A stretch of DNA of 64,000 nucleotides from the NCBI GenBank assembly GCA_965207255.1, contig OZ242276.1, forward strand, positions 2,356,001 to 2,420,000. Reading direction: 5' to 3'. Both the position numbers and the translations under genes were made by a program. The stretch's first letter is position 1. Every line of letters starts with the position of its first letter. Positions 44,526 to 53,300 of this stretch are shown here, piece after piece. Under the pieces are notes generated by a model. The model did no database searches. It was not told where the DNA came from and saw only the letters and a program-made list of their open reading frames with translations. This DNA comes from VXMF01 sp965207255. Its GTDB lineage: Bacteria > Acidobacteriota > Terriglobia > Bryobacterales > UBA6623.

Positions 44526-44560
44526 TGATCTTCCTGAATTCATGAGTTTCACTCCGTTCA

Positions 44561-44788
44561 TTAGTCGGGCAGGTCACAGAAATGCTCTTGGGTGACGGTG
44601 ACTTTCATTCTGAGTTGAGCCCGAACATCGGCGGCTGCAACTTCGCTTGACGTCTCTTGCACCCAGCTAGTGGTGCCGCCCGTGCAGCCGCCTAGCAGGC
44701 AGTCGCTCAAGGTGATCGAAGTGTTCGGAAACACCAATCTGTCCACGGCCGAGTCACCATCTGGCCAGTCGAGTTCCTTGACTTCCAT
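44561..44788 (-). CDS. Small hypothetical ORF in frame after the secreted protein
   Basis: 75 codons from ATG 44788, ending in TAA that shares one base with an upstream ATG of the next gene (TAATG). The same frame is open without interruption back to the TGA that ends the gene at 44861. It may therefore be the C-terminal part of that protein, cut off by a single nonsense change. Cysteines occur at SDCLLGGCTGG and EHFCDLPD. No family recognised; if separate it has no signal peptide. Confidence 0.4.
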   Translation of the reverse strand: MEVKELDWPDGDSAVDRLVFPNTSITLSDCLLGGCTGGTTSWVQETSSEVAAADVRAQLRMKVTVTQEHFCDLPD

Positions 44789-44860
44789 ATAGTTCGACTC
44801 TGTGACTGAGTATCCAGTCTGCTGCGAACATCCTTGAAGTTCCGTGTCAAGTGAGCCCGG

Positions 44861-45355
44861 TCAATCGACCGAGGGGCATTCTTGAACATGGATGCGGATC
44901 TTCTTGATTCCATGGTTCACAACTGATGTGGATCGTTGAGCGGTGTGGTCCTGGTAGTTGTAGTAGTCGGAGTCGCCGAATGGAAATCTTGTTTGGTCGG
45001 TTGTGCATGAATTCCATTGGTACTTCCCCTGCGTTCGATGCCAGCCCTTGAATTGGTCTGCGTTCTTGATGTCTCCGTAGTTGGAGCGCACTCCCCAGTT
45101 TCCCCATGGCCCGCCGAATCCGTGAGGAGTCAACCCCGATGAGCACTCAGCCGAGATGCTTCCGGAAACGTAACGATTGCGGTTTTGTCCAACGATAGTC
45201 ACGTCGCACGTCTCGTGAGAGGCTTGCCCTGCAAGCGTAGGACAACTGATGGAAGCCACTATTGCAAGAATCAGGATTGTCATCAGCTTCCGAATGCGAG
45301 CAAACTGTTGCGATAGCAGGGGCAAAGTGTGAGGTGTTGGAGCTGCGGTTCTCAT
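44861..45355 (-). CDS. Small secreted cysteine-containing protein, unknown
   Basis: 164 codons from ATG 45355, whose ATGA overlaps the end of a short upstream ORF; ATG 45283 is an alternative start, directly before the hydrophobic signal (TILILAIVASISCPTLAGQA). The mature part is polar and aromatic-rich with paired cysteines (ETCDVTIVGQNRNRYVSG, ISAECSSG, WNSCTTDQTRFPFGDSDYYN, IHVQECPSVD), suggesting a compact disulfide-bonded extracellular domain. No homologue recognised. G+C is lower than the core. The TGA stop is followed by 99 further open codons in frame. Confidence 0.55.
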   Translation of the reverse strand: MRTAAPTPHTLPLLSQQFARIRKLMTILILAIVASISCPTLAGQASHETCDVTIVGQNRNRYVSGSISAECSSGLTPHGFGGPWGNWGVRSNYGDIKNADQFKGWHRTQGKYQWNSCTTDQTRFPFGDSDYYNYQDHTAQRSTSVVNHGIKKIRIHVQECPSVD

Positions 45356-45483
45356 GAGCATCTTCCGCTGGCTCCCGGACATGAGATTGGCCCGACCAGA
45401 ACTAGGGCGGTGATTGGTCGATACACCGAACTTCTTTGCCTGCCGGATCGGCTGCAACTCGGCGCAGTAAAGCGGATGAGCAT
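45352..45483 (-). CDS. Possible 43-codon leader ORF
   Basis: ATG 45483 is preceded by AAGGAGGT at a five-base spacing, the best ribosome-binding site in the window. The ORF encodes a short basic peptide (MLIRFTAPSCSRSG...) and ends in an ATGA overlap with the secreted-protein gene, so it could be a translational leader that feeds ribosomes to it. The peptide resembles nothing known and may have no function itself. Confidence 0.35.
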   Translation of the reverse strand: MLIRFTAPSCSRSGRQRSSVYRPITALVLVGPISCPGASGRCS

Positions 45484-45572
45484 GTTTACCTCCTTGGGGG
45501 CAGGACTGATCGCCTCTTGGTCCCCTACATGACCTAACGCTCTCCAAGGGTCTCTGATCACAGGTTTCTTGG

Positions 45573-45612
45573 GGGAACTACATCGAATAGTGACGAAATC
45601 GACCCGAAACCG
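45573..45612 (+). repeat. Left terminal inverted repeat of the IS1595-type element
   Basis: Reads GGGAACTACATCGAATAGTG then ACGAAATCGACCCGAAACCG. The reverse complement of 49604-49643 matches it at 35 of 40 positions. It lies 29 bases before the first readable transposase ATG. Confidence 0.8.
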
Positions 45613-45641
45613 CAGTCCAGAACACAACAACCTACAACACG

Positions 45642-46346
45642 ATGTCCTACCGCTGCCGCAAGAGTCAGCTGCAGGGTTGCGGACGGTTCTTCTCGGTCAA
45701 GACCGGGATGTTCATGGAAGCGTCGAACCTCGGTTGCCAAGACGGGCTGTTCGCACTGTCCCTCGTGGCGACGAATCTCATGAGCGTCTCCAGCATGAAG
45801 TTGCACGGGGACATCTCGGTGACGCAACGGACGGCGTGGCACATGGCCAATCGCATCTGCAAGGCCCTGTCGTCGGGCGACGGCAACCTGTTCGAGGGAC
45901 CGGTGGAGGTGGACGAGACGTACATGGGAGGCAAGCGGCGCAATATGTCGCACTCCAATTGCGAGGATCTGACCGTCCGGGGTCCGGTCGGCAGGGCGGC
46001 CGTCTTGGGCCTGCGCGACCGCAGCTCCAACAAGGTCGCTGCACGGGTCGTGGACGATACCACGAGCGATACTCTGCAAGGTTTCGTTAAGCGGCAGGTC
46101 GTTCCTACCACCACGGTCTACACGGCCAAGTCAACGGCCTACGGCAGCCTCCCCAATCACGAAGTAGTGAAACGCAGCGTCTCCGAGTAGGTCCTGCGGC
46201 GTGTCCATGCCAACGGGATTGAGAGTTTCTGGGCAACGTAGAAGCGGGCGCACAAGGGAACGTTCCACAGGCTCCCTCCAAAGCACCGGCATTGGTACGT
46301 GGACGAATTCGCGCTGCGTCACAACATTCGCAATCTCGACACGCTG
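45642..46346 (+). pseudogene. ISXO2-like (IS1595 family) transposase, 5' part, two amber stops
   Basis: In one continuous frame this encodes MSYRCRKSQ, GRFFSVKTGMFMEASNLG, VSSMKLHGDISVTQRTAWHM and GPVEVDETYMGGKRRN (first catalytic Asp), then VHANGIESFW with the catalytic Glu, and HRHWYVDEFALRHNIRNLDT. All are standard IS1595 motifs. In-frame TAG codons occur at 46188 and 46239, where relatives usually have Tyr and Leu; no frameshift is present. The zinc-finger start upstream of 45642 is only partly readable. At 46347 the gene is cut by a nested IS and resumes at 47834. Confidence 0.85.
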
Positions 46347-46363
46347 GAGCCTTTTGCAAAATT
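46347..46363 (+). repeat. Left inverted repeat of nested IS
   Basis: GAGCCTTTTGCAAAATT, perfectly complementary in inverse to 47813-47829. Confidence 0.9.
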
Positions 46364-46469
46364 AGCGAGATAGCGGTTTTTTGGGTTGCGGGGCAAGGGG
46401 CGCTGGCCCGGGTGGAAACAAGCCCACCATCTGTTGGATAATAGAAGATCTAGGCAACGGAGAGCGAAC

Positions 46470-47606
46470 TTGTCCCTGAGAGAAACAGTATCACAGTATT
46501 GGCAGACCTTCCAGCACGGGCTGTTCCCGTGGCTGGCCGAGGAACTCGGCCCGCTCAGCGAGCGGAACAAGCGCTTCGTGCAGGTGCTGGAACTGGTGCG
46601 CGTGGAGGATTGGCTGCCCGGCCAGTGTGTTGGCGGGCGAGGGCGGCCGCAGCAGAGCCGGGCCGCGCTGGCGCGGGCCTTCTTGGCCAAGGCGGTGTTC
46701 GACGTGCCGACTACGCGGGCCTTGGTCGAGCGGCTGAGGCACGACCCGCAACTGCGGCGGCTATGCGGCTGGGAGCGGGCCGGAGCGCTGCCCAGCGAGG
46801 CGACCTTCTCGCGGGCGTTCGCCGAATTCGCGGCCAGCGAATTGCCCGTGCAATTGCACGCGGCCTTGGTCGAGCGGAACTTGGAGGGCCACTTGGCGGG
46901 GCACGTCTCGCGCGACTCGACGGCCATCCCGGGGCGTGAGGAGCCGGCTCGTAAGCCCAAGCAAAGCAAGGCGAAAGGCAAGCGCGGGCGACCGCGCAAG
47001 GGAGAAGCACGGGCGGCGGAGCCGCGCCGGCTGGAGCGGCAGGGGTCGATGACGCTGGAAGAGATGCTAGCCGATCTGCCGACGGTCTGTGACGTGGGGG
47101 TGAAGCGCAATGCGAAGGGCTATCAGGAGAGTTGGACAGGCTACAAGCTGCACATTGACGCGATTGACGGGGGGCTGCCGGTGAGTTGCCTGCTGACCTC
47201 GGCCTCGCTGCATGACAGCCAGGCGGCACTGCCGCTGGCGCAGCTGACGGCGGGGCGCGTAGACAACCTGTACGACCTGATGGACAGTGCCTACGATGCG
47301 GAGGAGATCCGGGCCTGCAGCCGGAAGCTGGGGCACGTGCCGCTGATCGACAGCAACCCGCGGAGGGATGCGCACAAGAAGGCGGAGCTGAAGCGCGAGG
47401 CGCTGGCCCAGCGCAGCATCGGGCAGGTGACGCCGCAGGCGCTGCGCTACCACGAGCGCTCGACGGTGGAGCGGGTCAACGGGCGGCTCAAAGACGAGTT
47501 CGGAGGGCGGCATGTGCGCGTGCGCGGACACGCCAAGGTGCTCTGCCACCTGATGTTCGGCATCGTGGCGCTGACGGTGGACCAGTTAATGCGCCTGACG
47601 CTCTGA
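46470..47606 (+). CDS. IS4/IS5-type DDE transposase
   Basis: 378 residues from TTG 46470, which is preceded by GGAGAG; longer starts lack such a site. Catalytic residues are visible: Asp in SRDSTAIPG, Asp in LMDSAYDAEEI and Glu in STVERVNGRLKDEFGG. A basic linker (KQSKAKGKRGRPRKG) separates the DNA-binding N-terminus from the catalytic domain. The frame is intact, and the protein ends 223 bases before the right inverted repeat. It catalyses movement of the 1.48-kb element. G+C is about 65%, like the chromosome, unlike the element it interrupts. Confidence 0.88.
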   Translation: MSLRETVSQYWQTFQHGLFPWLAEELGPLSERNKRFVQVLELVRVEDWLPGQCVGGRGRPQQSRAALARAFLAKAVFDVPTTRALVERLRHDPQLRRLCGWERAGALPSEATFSRAFAEFAASELPVQLHAALVERNLEGHLAGHVSRDSTAIPGREEPARKPKQSKAKGKRGRPRKGEARAAEPRRLERQGSMTLEEMLADLPTVCDVGVKRNAKGYQESWTGYKLHIDAIDGGLPVSCLLTSASLHDSQAALPLAQLTAGRVDNLYDLMDSAYDAEEIRACSRKLGHVPLIDSNPRRDAHKKAELKREALAQRSIGQVTPQALRYHERSTVERVNGRLKDEFGGRHVRVRGHAKVLCHLMFGIVALTVDQLMRLTL

Positions 47607-47812
47607 GCACAGCGTCGGTAAACAGCCAGCAGGCAAGGATCGCGGTACCCGGAACGGCCGGGACGAGAGAACTGTGCCTAGCTCCGGCACCGGCCCAGTC
47701 GAGTCGGCTCAATTATGAGAATTTCTTATTGTCTCTGCCCGCTCTATTGCAGATTCTAATCAATCACGGCATGAGCCTCACGTTCTGCACTCGCTTGTGG
47801 CACGCCAGTTGG

Positions 47813-47829
47813 AATTTTGCAAAAGGCTC
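47813..47829 (-). repeat. Right inverted repeat of nested IS
   Basis: AATTTTGCAAAAGGCTC on the plus strand, the inverse complement of 46347-46363, followed by the GCTG target duplication. Confidence 0.9.
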
Positions 47830-47833
47830 GCTG

Positions 47834-47902
47834 GAGCAGATGGCCTTCATTGCCGCAGGCATGGAAGCGTCGCAGCTTCGGTACGGGGACTTGGTTGCAT
47901 GA
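47834..47902 (+). pseudogene. ISXO2-like transposase, 3' end after the nested IS
   Basis: Joined to codon CTG at 46344-46346, this continues the transposase as LEQMAFIAAGMEASQLRYGDL, the usual C-terminus of IS1595 transposases, and stops at TGA 47900-47902. The last ATGA overlaps the start of the methyltransferase gene, so the transposase and its passenger were translationally coupled before the nested IS landed between them. Confidence 0.85.
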
Positions 47903-49395
47903 GCTTCGGATTCGTTCAGCAAGCGTTGGACATCCCGACGGAGCCGTCTGCGCCGCTGCGCTATTCTGACGGCCATCTGATGGCGATAGCTAGCTGGAAG
48001 AACCAGACCATCTGGACGGGCGGCAACCTCGACATCATGCGTGGCATGAATTCGGCGTCCGTGGACCTTATCTATCTCGACCCGCCGTTCAATTCCAATA
48101 GGTCGTACAGCGCCCCTATCGGATCGGAAGCGGCAGGAGCAGCCTTCAAGGACTCATGGACACTTGATGACGCGGATATCGCTTGGACCAGCCTGATCGC
48201 CTAGAAGGAGCCGTGCCTGCCGCATGTGATCGACGCTGCCGGAATCTCGCACGGCAAGAGCATTAAGGCATACCTCGTCATGATGGCTGTCCGGCTGCTG
48301 GAGATGCGACGGCTGCTCAAGCCCACGGGCTCGATCTACCTGCACTGTGACCCGACCGCCAGCCACTACCTGAAGCTGGTCATGGACTGCGTATTCGGGA
48401 GCGAGGACTTTCGAAATGAGATCGTCTGGAAACGCACTTCCACAGTCAAGGGCAACTTTGGGCAGGGCACAAAGGCTTGGCCTCGAGTGTCGGACAGCCT
48501 GCTGTTCTACTCCAAGACTGAGCGATGGGTGTTCCGGCAGCAATTCGGGCCGTACTCGAATGACTAGGTCGAACAGTTCTATCGGCATGTAGAACCGGGC
48601 ACAAATCGGCGATACCAACTCGTGAGCATGACTGGTCCCGGAGGGTCAGCGAAGGGCGATCCTCAATACGAGGTCATGGGTGTAACCCGCTTCTGGCGCT
48701 ACTCGGAAGAGTGGATGCGGGAACTCATCGATCAGGGATTGGTCGTGCAGACACGACCTGGCGCTGTCCCGCGCCGGAAGTACTTGCTTGAGGAAGGGCG
48801 CGGAGTGCCAATCCAGTAGGCTTGGAGCGACATAGGTAACTTGCAAGGCGGGGCGAAGGAACGTATCGGGTACCCTACGCAGAAGCCGCTGGCACTCTTG
48901 GACCGGATCGTCGAGGCGTCTAACAACGCGGGAGACGTAGTGCTGGACCCATTCTGCGGCTGCGCGACGGCATGTGTTTCGGCGCACGCATTGGGCCGGT
49001 TGTGGGCCGGGATCGATATCAACCCCAAGGCCGCCGAACTGATGGTGTACCGACTGCGGCAGGACCGAAAGGGACAGCAGGTGGAGTGGATGACGCACGC
49101 CGAGCATGTCATTCCCCGCACGGATACCCCAAAGCGGACGGACGTGGGCAAGCTCCCGTCCTACAAGACCCGCAAGCACACTCTATACGGACAGCAGGAG
49201 GGTCGCTGCAACGGCTGCGGCCATCGCTTCCCGTTTCAAGATTTCACCGTGGATCACATCGTTCCGAAATCCAAGGGCGGGACGGACCATCTCGAGAATC
49301 TCCAGTTGCTGTGCAACCACTGCAACTCCGTTAAGGGTACGCTGGATCAGGCCGCGTTCACGGCCAAGCTGAACAATATGGGGCTAAGCGCATGA
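47899..49395 (+). pseudogene. DNA methyltransferase fused to HNH nuclease, three in-frame amber codons
   Basis: One uninterrupted frame of 498 codons before the TGA stop, broken only by TAG at 48202, 48565 and 48817. DLIYLDPPFNSN is motif IV and VVLDPFCGCATACVSAHALG is motif I; motif IV before motif I marks a beta-class N6-adenine or N4-cytosine methyltransferase. SIYLHCDPTASHYLKLVMD and ERIGYPTQKPLALLDRI are further conserved blocks. The C-terminus RCNGCGHRFPF plus FTVDHIVPKSKGGTDHLENL and CNHCN is a zinc-containing HNH domain. With the standard code it is broken; if TAG were read, it would be full length. ATGA overlaps join it to transposase and next ORF. Confidence 0.85.
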
Positions 49396-49589
49396 GCAAA
49401 CCGAGAAAACCCAAGATCGTCGAGCTGGTCAAGTCAGACTACCAGCCGACCAAGGCTGAGTTGGAGGAAGAATTCGACCTTGATGTTCCGGGAGAGACGA
49501 TGGGGGAGCGGATGGACTTTCTGGGCCGCGCTCTTACGGAGACGGTCAATATCCGCTGGATCGACAAGCCCCGGAACCGACGCCGGTGA
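49392..49589 (+). CDS. Small passenger protein of the IS1595-type element, 65 residues
   Basis: ATG overlaps the methyltransferase TGA (ATGA), so it was cotranslated. Basic-acidic peptide MSKPRKPKIVELVKSDYQPT followed by KAELEEEFDLDVPG and NIRWIDKPRNRRR; no membrane segment. It ends 14 bases before the right inverted repeat and uses TGA. Its retention inside the element and intact frame suggest it is a true passenger, perhaps a DNA-binding or accessory partner of the methyltransferase-HNH protein. Family not assigned. Confidence 0.65.
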   Translation: MSKPRKPKIVELVKSDYQPTKAELEEEFDLDVPGETMGERMDFLGRALTETVNIRWIDKPRNRRR

Positions 49590-49603
49590 CGGAGGTTGTC
49601 AAT

Positions 49604-49643
49604 CGGTTTCGGGGCGATTTCGTCACTACTCGACGTAACTCCC
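49604..49643 (-). repeat. Right terminal inverted repeat of the IS1595-type element
   Basis: Plus strand reads CGGTTTCGGGGCGATTTCGT then CACTACTCGACGTAACTCCC. Its reverse complement matches the left end at 35 of 40 positions, with an uninterrupted 14-base core (TAGTGACGAAATCG). Confidence 0.8.
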
Positions 49644-49720
49644 ATTTGACGAGCCCTGCGACTCGACCGCCGGAGAGAGTTGGCATCGGCGGCGGGAACC
49701 TTTAAAGTTAGGGATGCTCA

Positions 49721-50380
49721 ATGCCTGCCCGACTCGCACTGACGATCCTCTGCCTGTTGATCCCGACTTTGGGACAGGAGCTGCCGGGAACTCGCGAGTT
49801 CCTGACCGACTATGAGATCGAAGTCTTGCGCGGGAACCAAGCGCTCGACAAGCGCATCAGCGCATACACCAAATTCGCGGCTCTGCGCCTCGAGCTGATC
49901 GAACAGACCCTTGCCAAAGAAGAAGCCGGGCGCGGCGCGAACGTGCATCGCTCCCTGAGGGAGTACGCGTCGATCATCCAAGCCGTCGACGATGTCATTG
50001 ACGACGCGTTGCTTCGCAACAAGAACCTCGACGGAGCGTTGGCGGTCCTGCTCGAGGCGGAGCAAAAGTTTGCTTCGCGCTTGGCCGCCATCGCCGGCAC
50101 GGACGAAGCTGACGCTTGGCGCTACGAATTCGTGCTCGAGGACGCCATCGGCATCACCGAGGACAGCATGGAGCTGCTCGCTGAAGACTTGGGCACAAGG
50201 AAGCGCACGGTGGTGCTGCAAGAAGAGACCGAGAAGCGACGCCAGAAGGAGCGCATGGCACCGGAACGGCGGGAAGAAGTCGAGCGGGCCAGCCAGCAAG
50301 AAGAAGCCGAACAAGCCGAGAGGCAGCGCAAGCGCCCGACACTGCTTCGCCCTGGGGAGAAGCTGGGCGAGAAAAAGTGA
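49721..50380 (+). CDS. Secreted helical, charged protein, 219 residues
   Basis: ATG with AGGGA seven bases before it. Signal peptide ARLALTILCLLIPTLGQ. The mature protein is helical with a very charged tail (EETEKRRQKERMAPERREEV, then EEAEQAERQRKRP), likely a coiled coil. Middle part: QALDKRISAYTKFAALRLEL and HRSLREYASIIQAVDDVID. Unrecognised, but similar in architecture to the protein at 42451. It lies directly right of the IS1595-type element, 77 bases from its end. Confidence 0.7.
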   Translation: MPARLALTILCLLIPTLGQELPGTREFLTDYEIEVLRGNQALDKRISAYTKFAALRLELIEQTLAKEEAGRGANVHRSLREYASIIQAVDDVIDDALLRNKNLDGALAVLLEAEQKFASRLAAIAGTDEADAWRYEFVLEDAIGITEDSMELLAEDLGTRKRTVVLQEETEKRRQKERMAPERREEVERASQQEEAEQAERQRKRPTLLRPGEKLGEKK

Positions 50381-50393
50381 TCCGGCCAACCGG

Positions 50394-53300
50394 TCATTGC
50401 ACCGCCAGAGACACTGTGTTGCTGTGTGTGCCGTGGATTGACACGGTCAAGTCCGCCTTGCCGCTGGGCAGGCCGGGCGGCACCATGAAGTGAATCTGAG
50501 ACATGCCCGCCACGCCGGGAAAGGAGCCTGAATAGGTAACCGCTGCTTCGGCTCCGCCGACCGTGACGATTGGAGCGTGCATCGTGTCGACTCGCTCGGC
50601 GGCAGCTGTTCCCGATTGCAACTCTTGCCCGTAGGGTCCAGCGCCGCTGAGGTAAATCACCACTTGGCTGCCTGCGGCGGCGGGAGTTTGAGGGGTCACC
50701 GGGCGCTCATCAAGGTGAAAGGCAGACGAGACGCGTCCGCCGCCGATGTCAAACCCGTAGACGCCGGGAGCCACATCGGCCAGATTGACCACGAAGGGAT
50801 CCGAGATCCGCACCAAGCCATCGCGGGTGCGGACGCGGACCTTGGCATAGGCAAAGTTGAGCCCCGCCAACTCCCACGGCACTTGGACTCCCAAGCGATC
50901 CGCGCCGGTGCTAAATACGCGCGCGGGCTCGCTGACACCCAGTTCTGGAAAGTCGAAGCTGACGCTAACGGACTTCAGGGCCACCGGAAGAGGAGAGAGC
51001 AGGGCTTCGCCTGCGAATCCGGCTAGCCCGCTGCCAAAGATGGTGGCCAGCGAGCCGGGGGCCACCGGTTGGTCGGCCGCAAGGCTGGCATCGTTGACAA
51101 CCTCGTCAATGCGCGGGCGCGCCAGGTCCGCGGTGAAATCGAATCGCACCCTCTCGCCGCCTACATAGGCCTCCACCGCCTGCGGCGTCGAGGAAGGACC
51201 GAATTCGACTGCGGCAACGGCCAAGCCGTATGCGTCAGTGACAGGTTGCGCGGATAGGATCTGGGCATCGCCCGCCAGCACCGCGAATTCGACTGGCTGA
51301 CCAACCACCGGAGCGCCGTAGCGATCCACGAACTTGCCGAGCAAGCGGTCTGTCTTGGTCTCGCCGACGAAACCCCTCCGCGCGATTGGAGAGACTGCGT
51401 AGGCGTGTTCCGGCACGTTGTCCCCTACCACGTAGAGGTAGGGCACGCGCAACACTGCGGCGCGGCCTTGGCGCGTGATTCGCAGATGTCCCTCGTAGGA
51501 TCCGGGCTGCGGCATGAGGCCCTCTAGTGAGGCCCTCACCGCGGCGTACTCATCCGGGAGCAGGCGAAACGAGATGTCGCTGAATCCGTCAAGGTTGACA
51601 GCCGCCCTAGGATCGTAGTCTCTGGGCGTCACTGCGACCCGGTAGGTCTGGGGTTGGCGCGTGCGGTTGGTGATGTAGATCTCTTGCCACACGGGCAGTG
51701 ACGTAGCGGTGAACCTTCCGAAACCGATCATCGGAGGCTCCACCGTTGCGATCGGGTCAAGGGCGGCTTCAAGATCCAGCAAGCCGGCACCGACCGAACC
51801 TACCCGTGCTGTCTCGCCGTCTTCGATCACGGACTGGGCCGCGGTATTGATGAGCGCGGACGCCACCTCGCGAGCCGTCCAGGCCGAATTGCGCTGCCAC
51901 ACCAGCGCGGCGGCGCCTGCGACCACGGGCGCGGCCAAGCTGGTACCCTGCACCTGACGGTACCCGCTGGGATTGAAGCCGTTTGGGCGCGCATCGAGCC
52001 ACGTGTCAGCGGTATAGACGCTGACTCCGGGAGCAGCCACGTCAGGTTTGAGATTCAATCCCGGAGTGGGCCCGCGAGAGCTGAATCCCGCTACCTGCGT
52101 CGAATCCGTCAAGTGTGGCGTCGGGGTGGGATCGAGCGTCAATCGCGCCGTCGTCCCAGCTGGGATCCCGCTCAGGCGCAGGGAAAGCGCTGCACCGGCG
52201 GAGGCCGAGATGAAGTAGGCAGGAATATCCGTGTCTTGCAGGGCTCCCATCTCGAGCAGCGCACCGCGCGGTCCATTGTCGAAGACCACGACGCCAACCG
52301 CCCCCGCGCTGGTGGCGTGCTCGATCTTGTCCACAAACCAGCAGTCGCCACCGCGCTCGGCGACAACAATGCTGCCACTGAGTCCATCGACAGGAAACGG
52401 ATCACAGGCGTGCGGGTTCTGGAACCGCTCTGCTAGCACTGCCGGCGCCGTTAGCGATGCGGCCAAGCCGGGACCCGAGCCCGTCAACGCGGCGAAGGAG
52501 GATCCTCCCAACTGCACGCTCTGCTCGAGACGCCTCGAGTTGGCGGTCGCGGCAACGGCAATCACATCTGGCGCGACAGCGGGGGAGGAAATCGTATTGC
52601 GCGTCGGAGATGATTGGCCTCCGAGCTGGCCCGAATTGCCGGCGGCAGCCACGACAACGCGGCCAAAATCGACCACGGCGCTCTGGGCCGCGACTGCTAG
52701 CGGATCGCAATTGTTCCCCGGGAAATTGCCGCAATCGGATCCGTACGAGTTCCAAGGATGGGTCGCGACCTGGCCGATGCTCAGATTGAGAATGTCCATT
52801 CCGTCCACGACGGCATCGTCGATGGCCGCAATCAGAGCTTGCGAGCTAGCCGTGGGCTTGATCCCGGGCGTGCCGGTTACCTTGTACACGCCGAGATACG
52901 CCCGCGGAGCGATCCCTTCAAGAGCTCCGGCGGGAGACTCGACGCGCTTGCCCGCGGCCACCATGGCGACAGCCGTGCCGTGACCGCTGAAGTCTACCGG
53001 CGAGTTGTCGTCGGGTGCCGAGTCCACCGGGTCCCCTGAATTCTGCAACTGCATGTAGCTGCGAACCGCCACGATCTTGCTGCTGGCGAATGCCAAGTGC
53101 TCGCGGCGCCCCTTGGGATATCCGCTAAGCGCCGGCAGCGAGTCGTCTTGAAAGGCCGGATGGAGGAAATCGAGACCGGAATCGATGATCGCGATCTTGA
53201 CACCCTCGCCGGTCGCTGCAAGGCCTGCTGGCCGAAGATTGGCGCTGTTCAAGCCGACCACCTCCGCCACGCCGTCGAGATTCAGCTCCAAATCGAGGCT

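Larger units (their letters stand above)
46347..47829 (+). mobile_element. Nested intact insertion sequence, 1.48 kb
   Basis: Bounded by perfect 17-bp inverted repeats and flanked by the direct repeat GCTG (46343-46346 and 47830-47833). Removing it and one GCTG rejoins the transposase reading frame exactly, proving insertion into that gene. It contains a single full-length DDE transposase gene, so it may still be active. A four-base target duplication and 1.48-kb size fit IS5-like or IS1182-like groups; I could not fix the family. Confidence 0.9.
45573..49643 (+). mobile_element. IS1595-type element carrying a DNA methyltransferase-HNH gene, with a nested IS
   Basis: A 4.07-kb element bounded by 40-bp inverted ends that match at 35 of 40 positions. 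In order it holds an ISXO2-like transposase gene (split by another IS), a methyltransferase-HNH gene and a 65-codon ORF, each overlapping the next by ATGA. Without the nested IS it is about 2.58 kb. IS1595-family elements are known to carry passenger genes. No 8-bp target duplication is evident at its borders, so the outer ends may be off by a few bases or the target sites may have drifted. Confidence 0.75.

Noticed and set aside
45565..45572. 8-bp target-site duplication around the IS1595-type element
   Set aside because: The bases beside the left and right ends do not match; no duplication can be claimed.
47899..49395. Active restriction-modification system protecting the host
   Set aside because: Three amber codons in the standard code preclude a full-length product, and no separate restriction or specificity gene is present.
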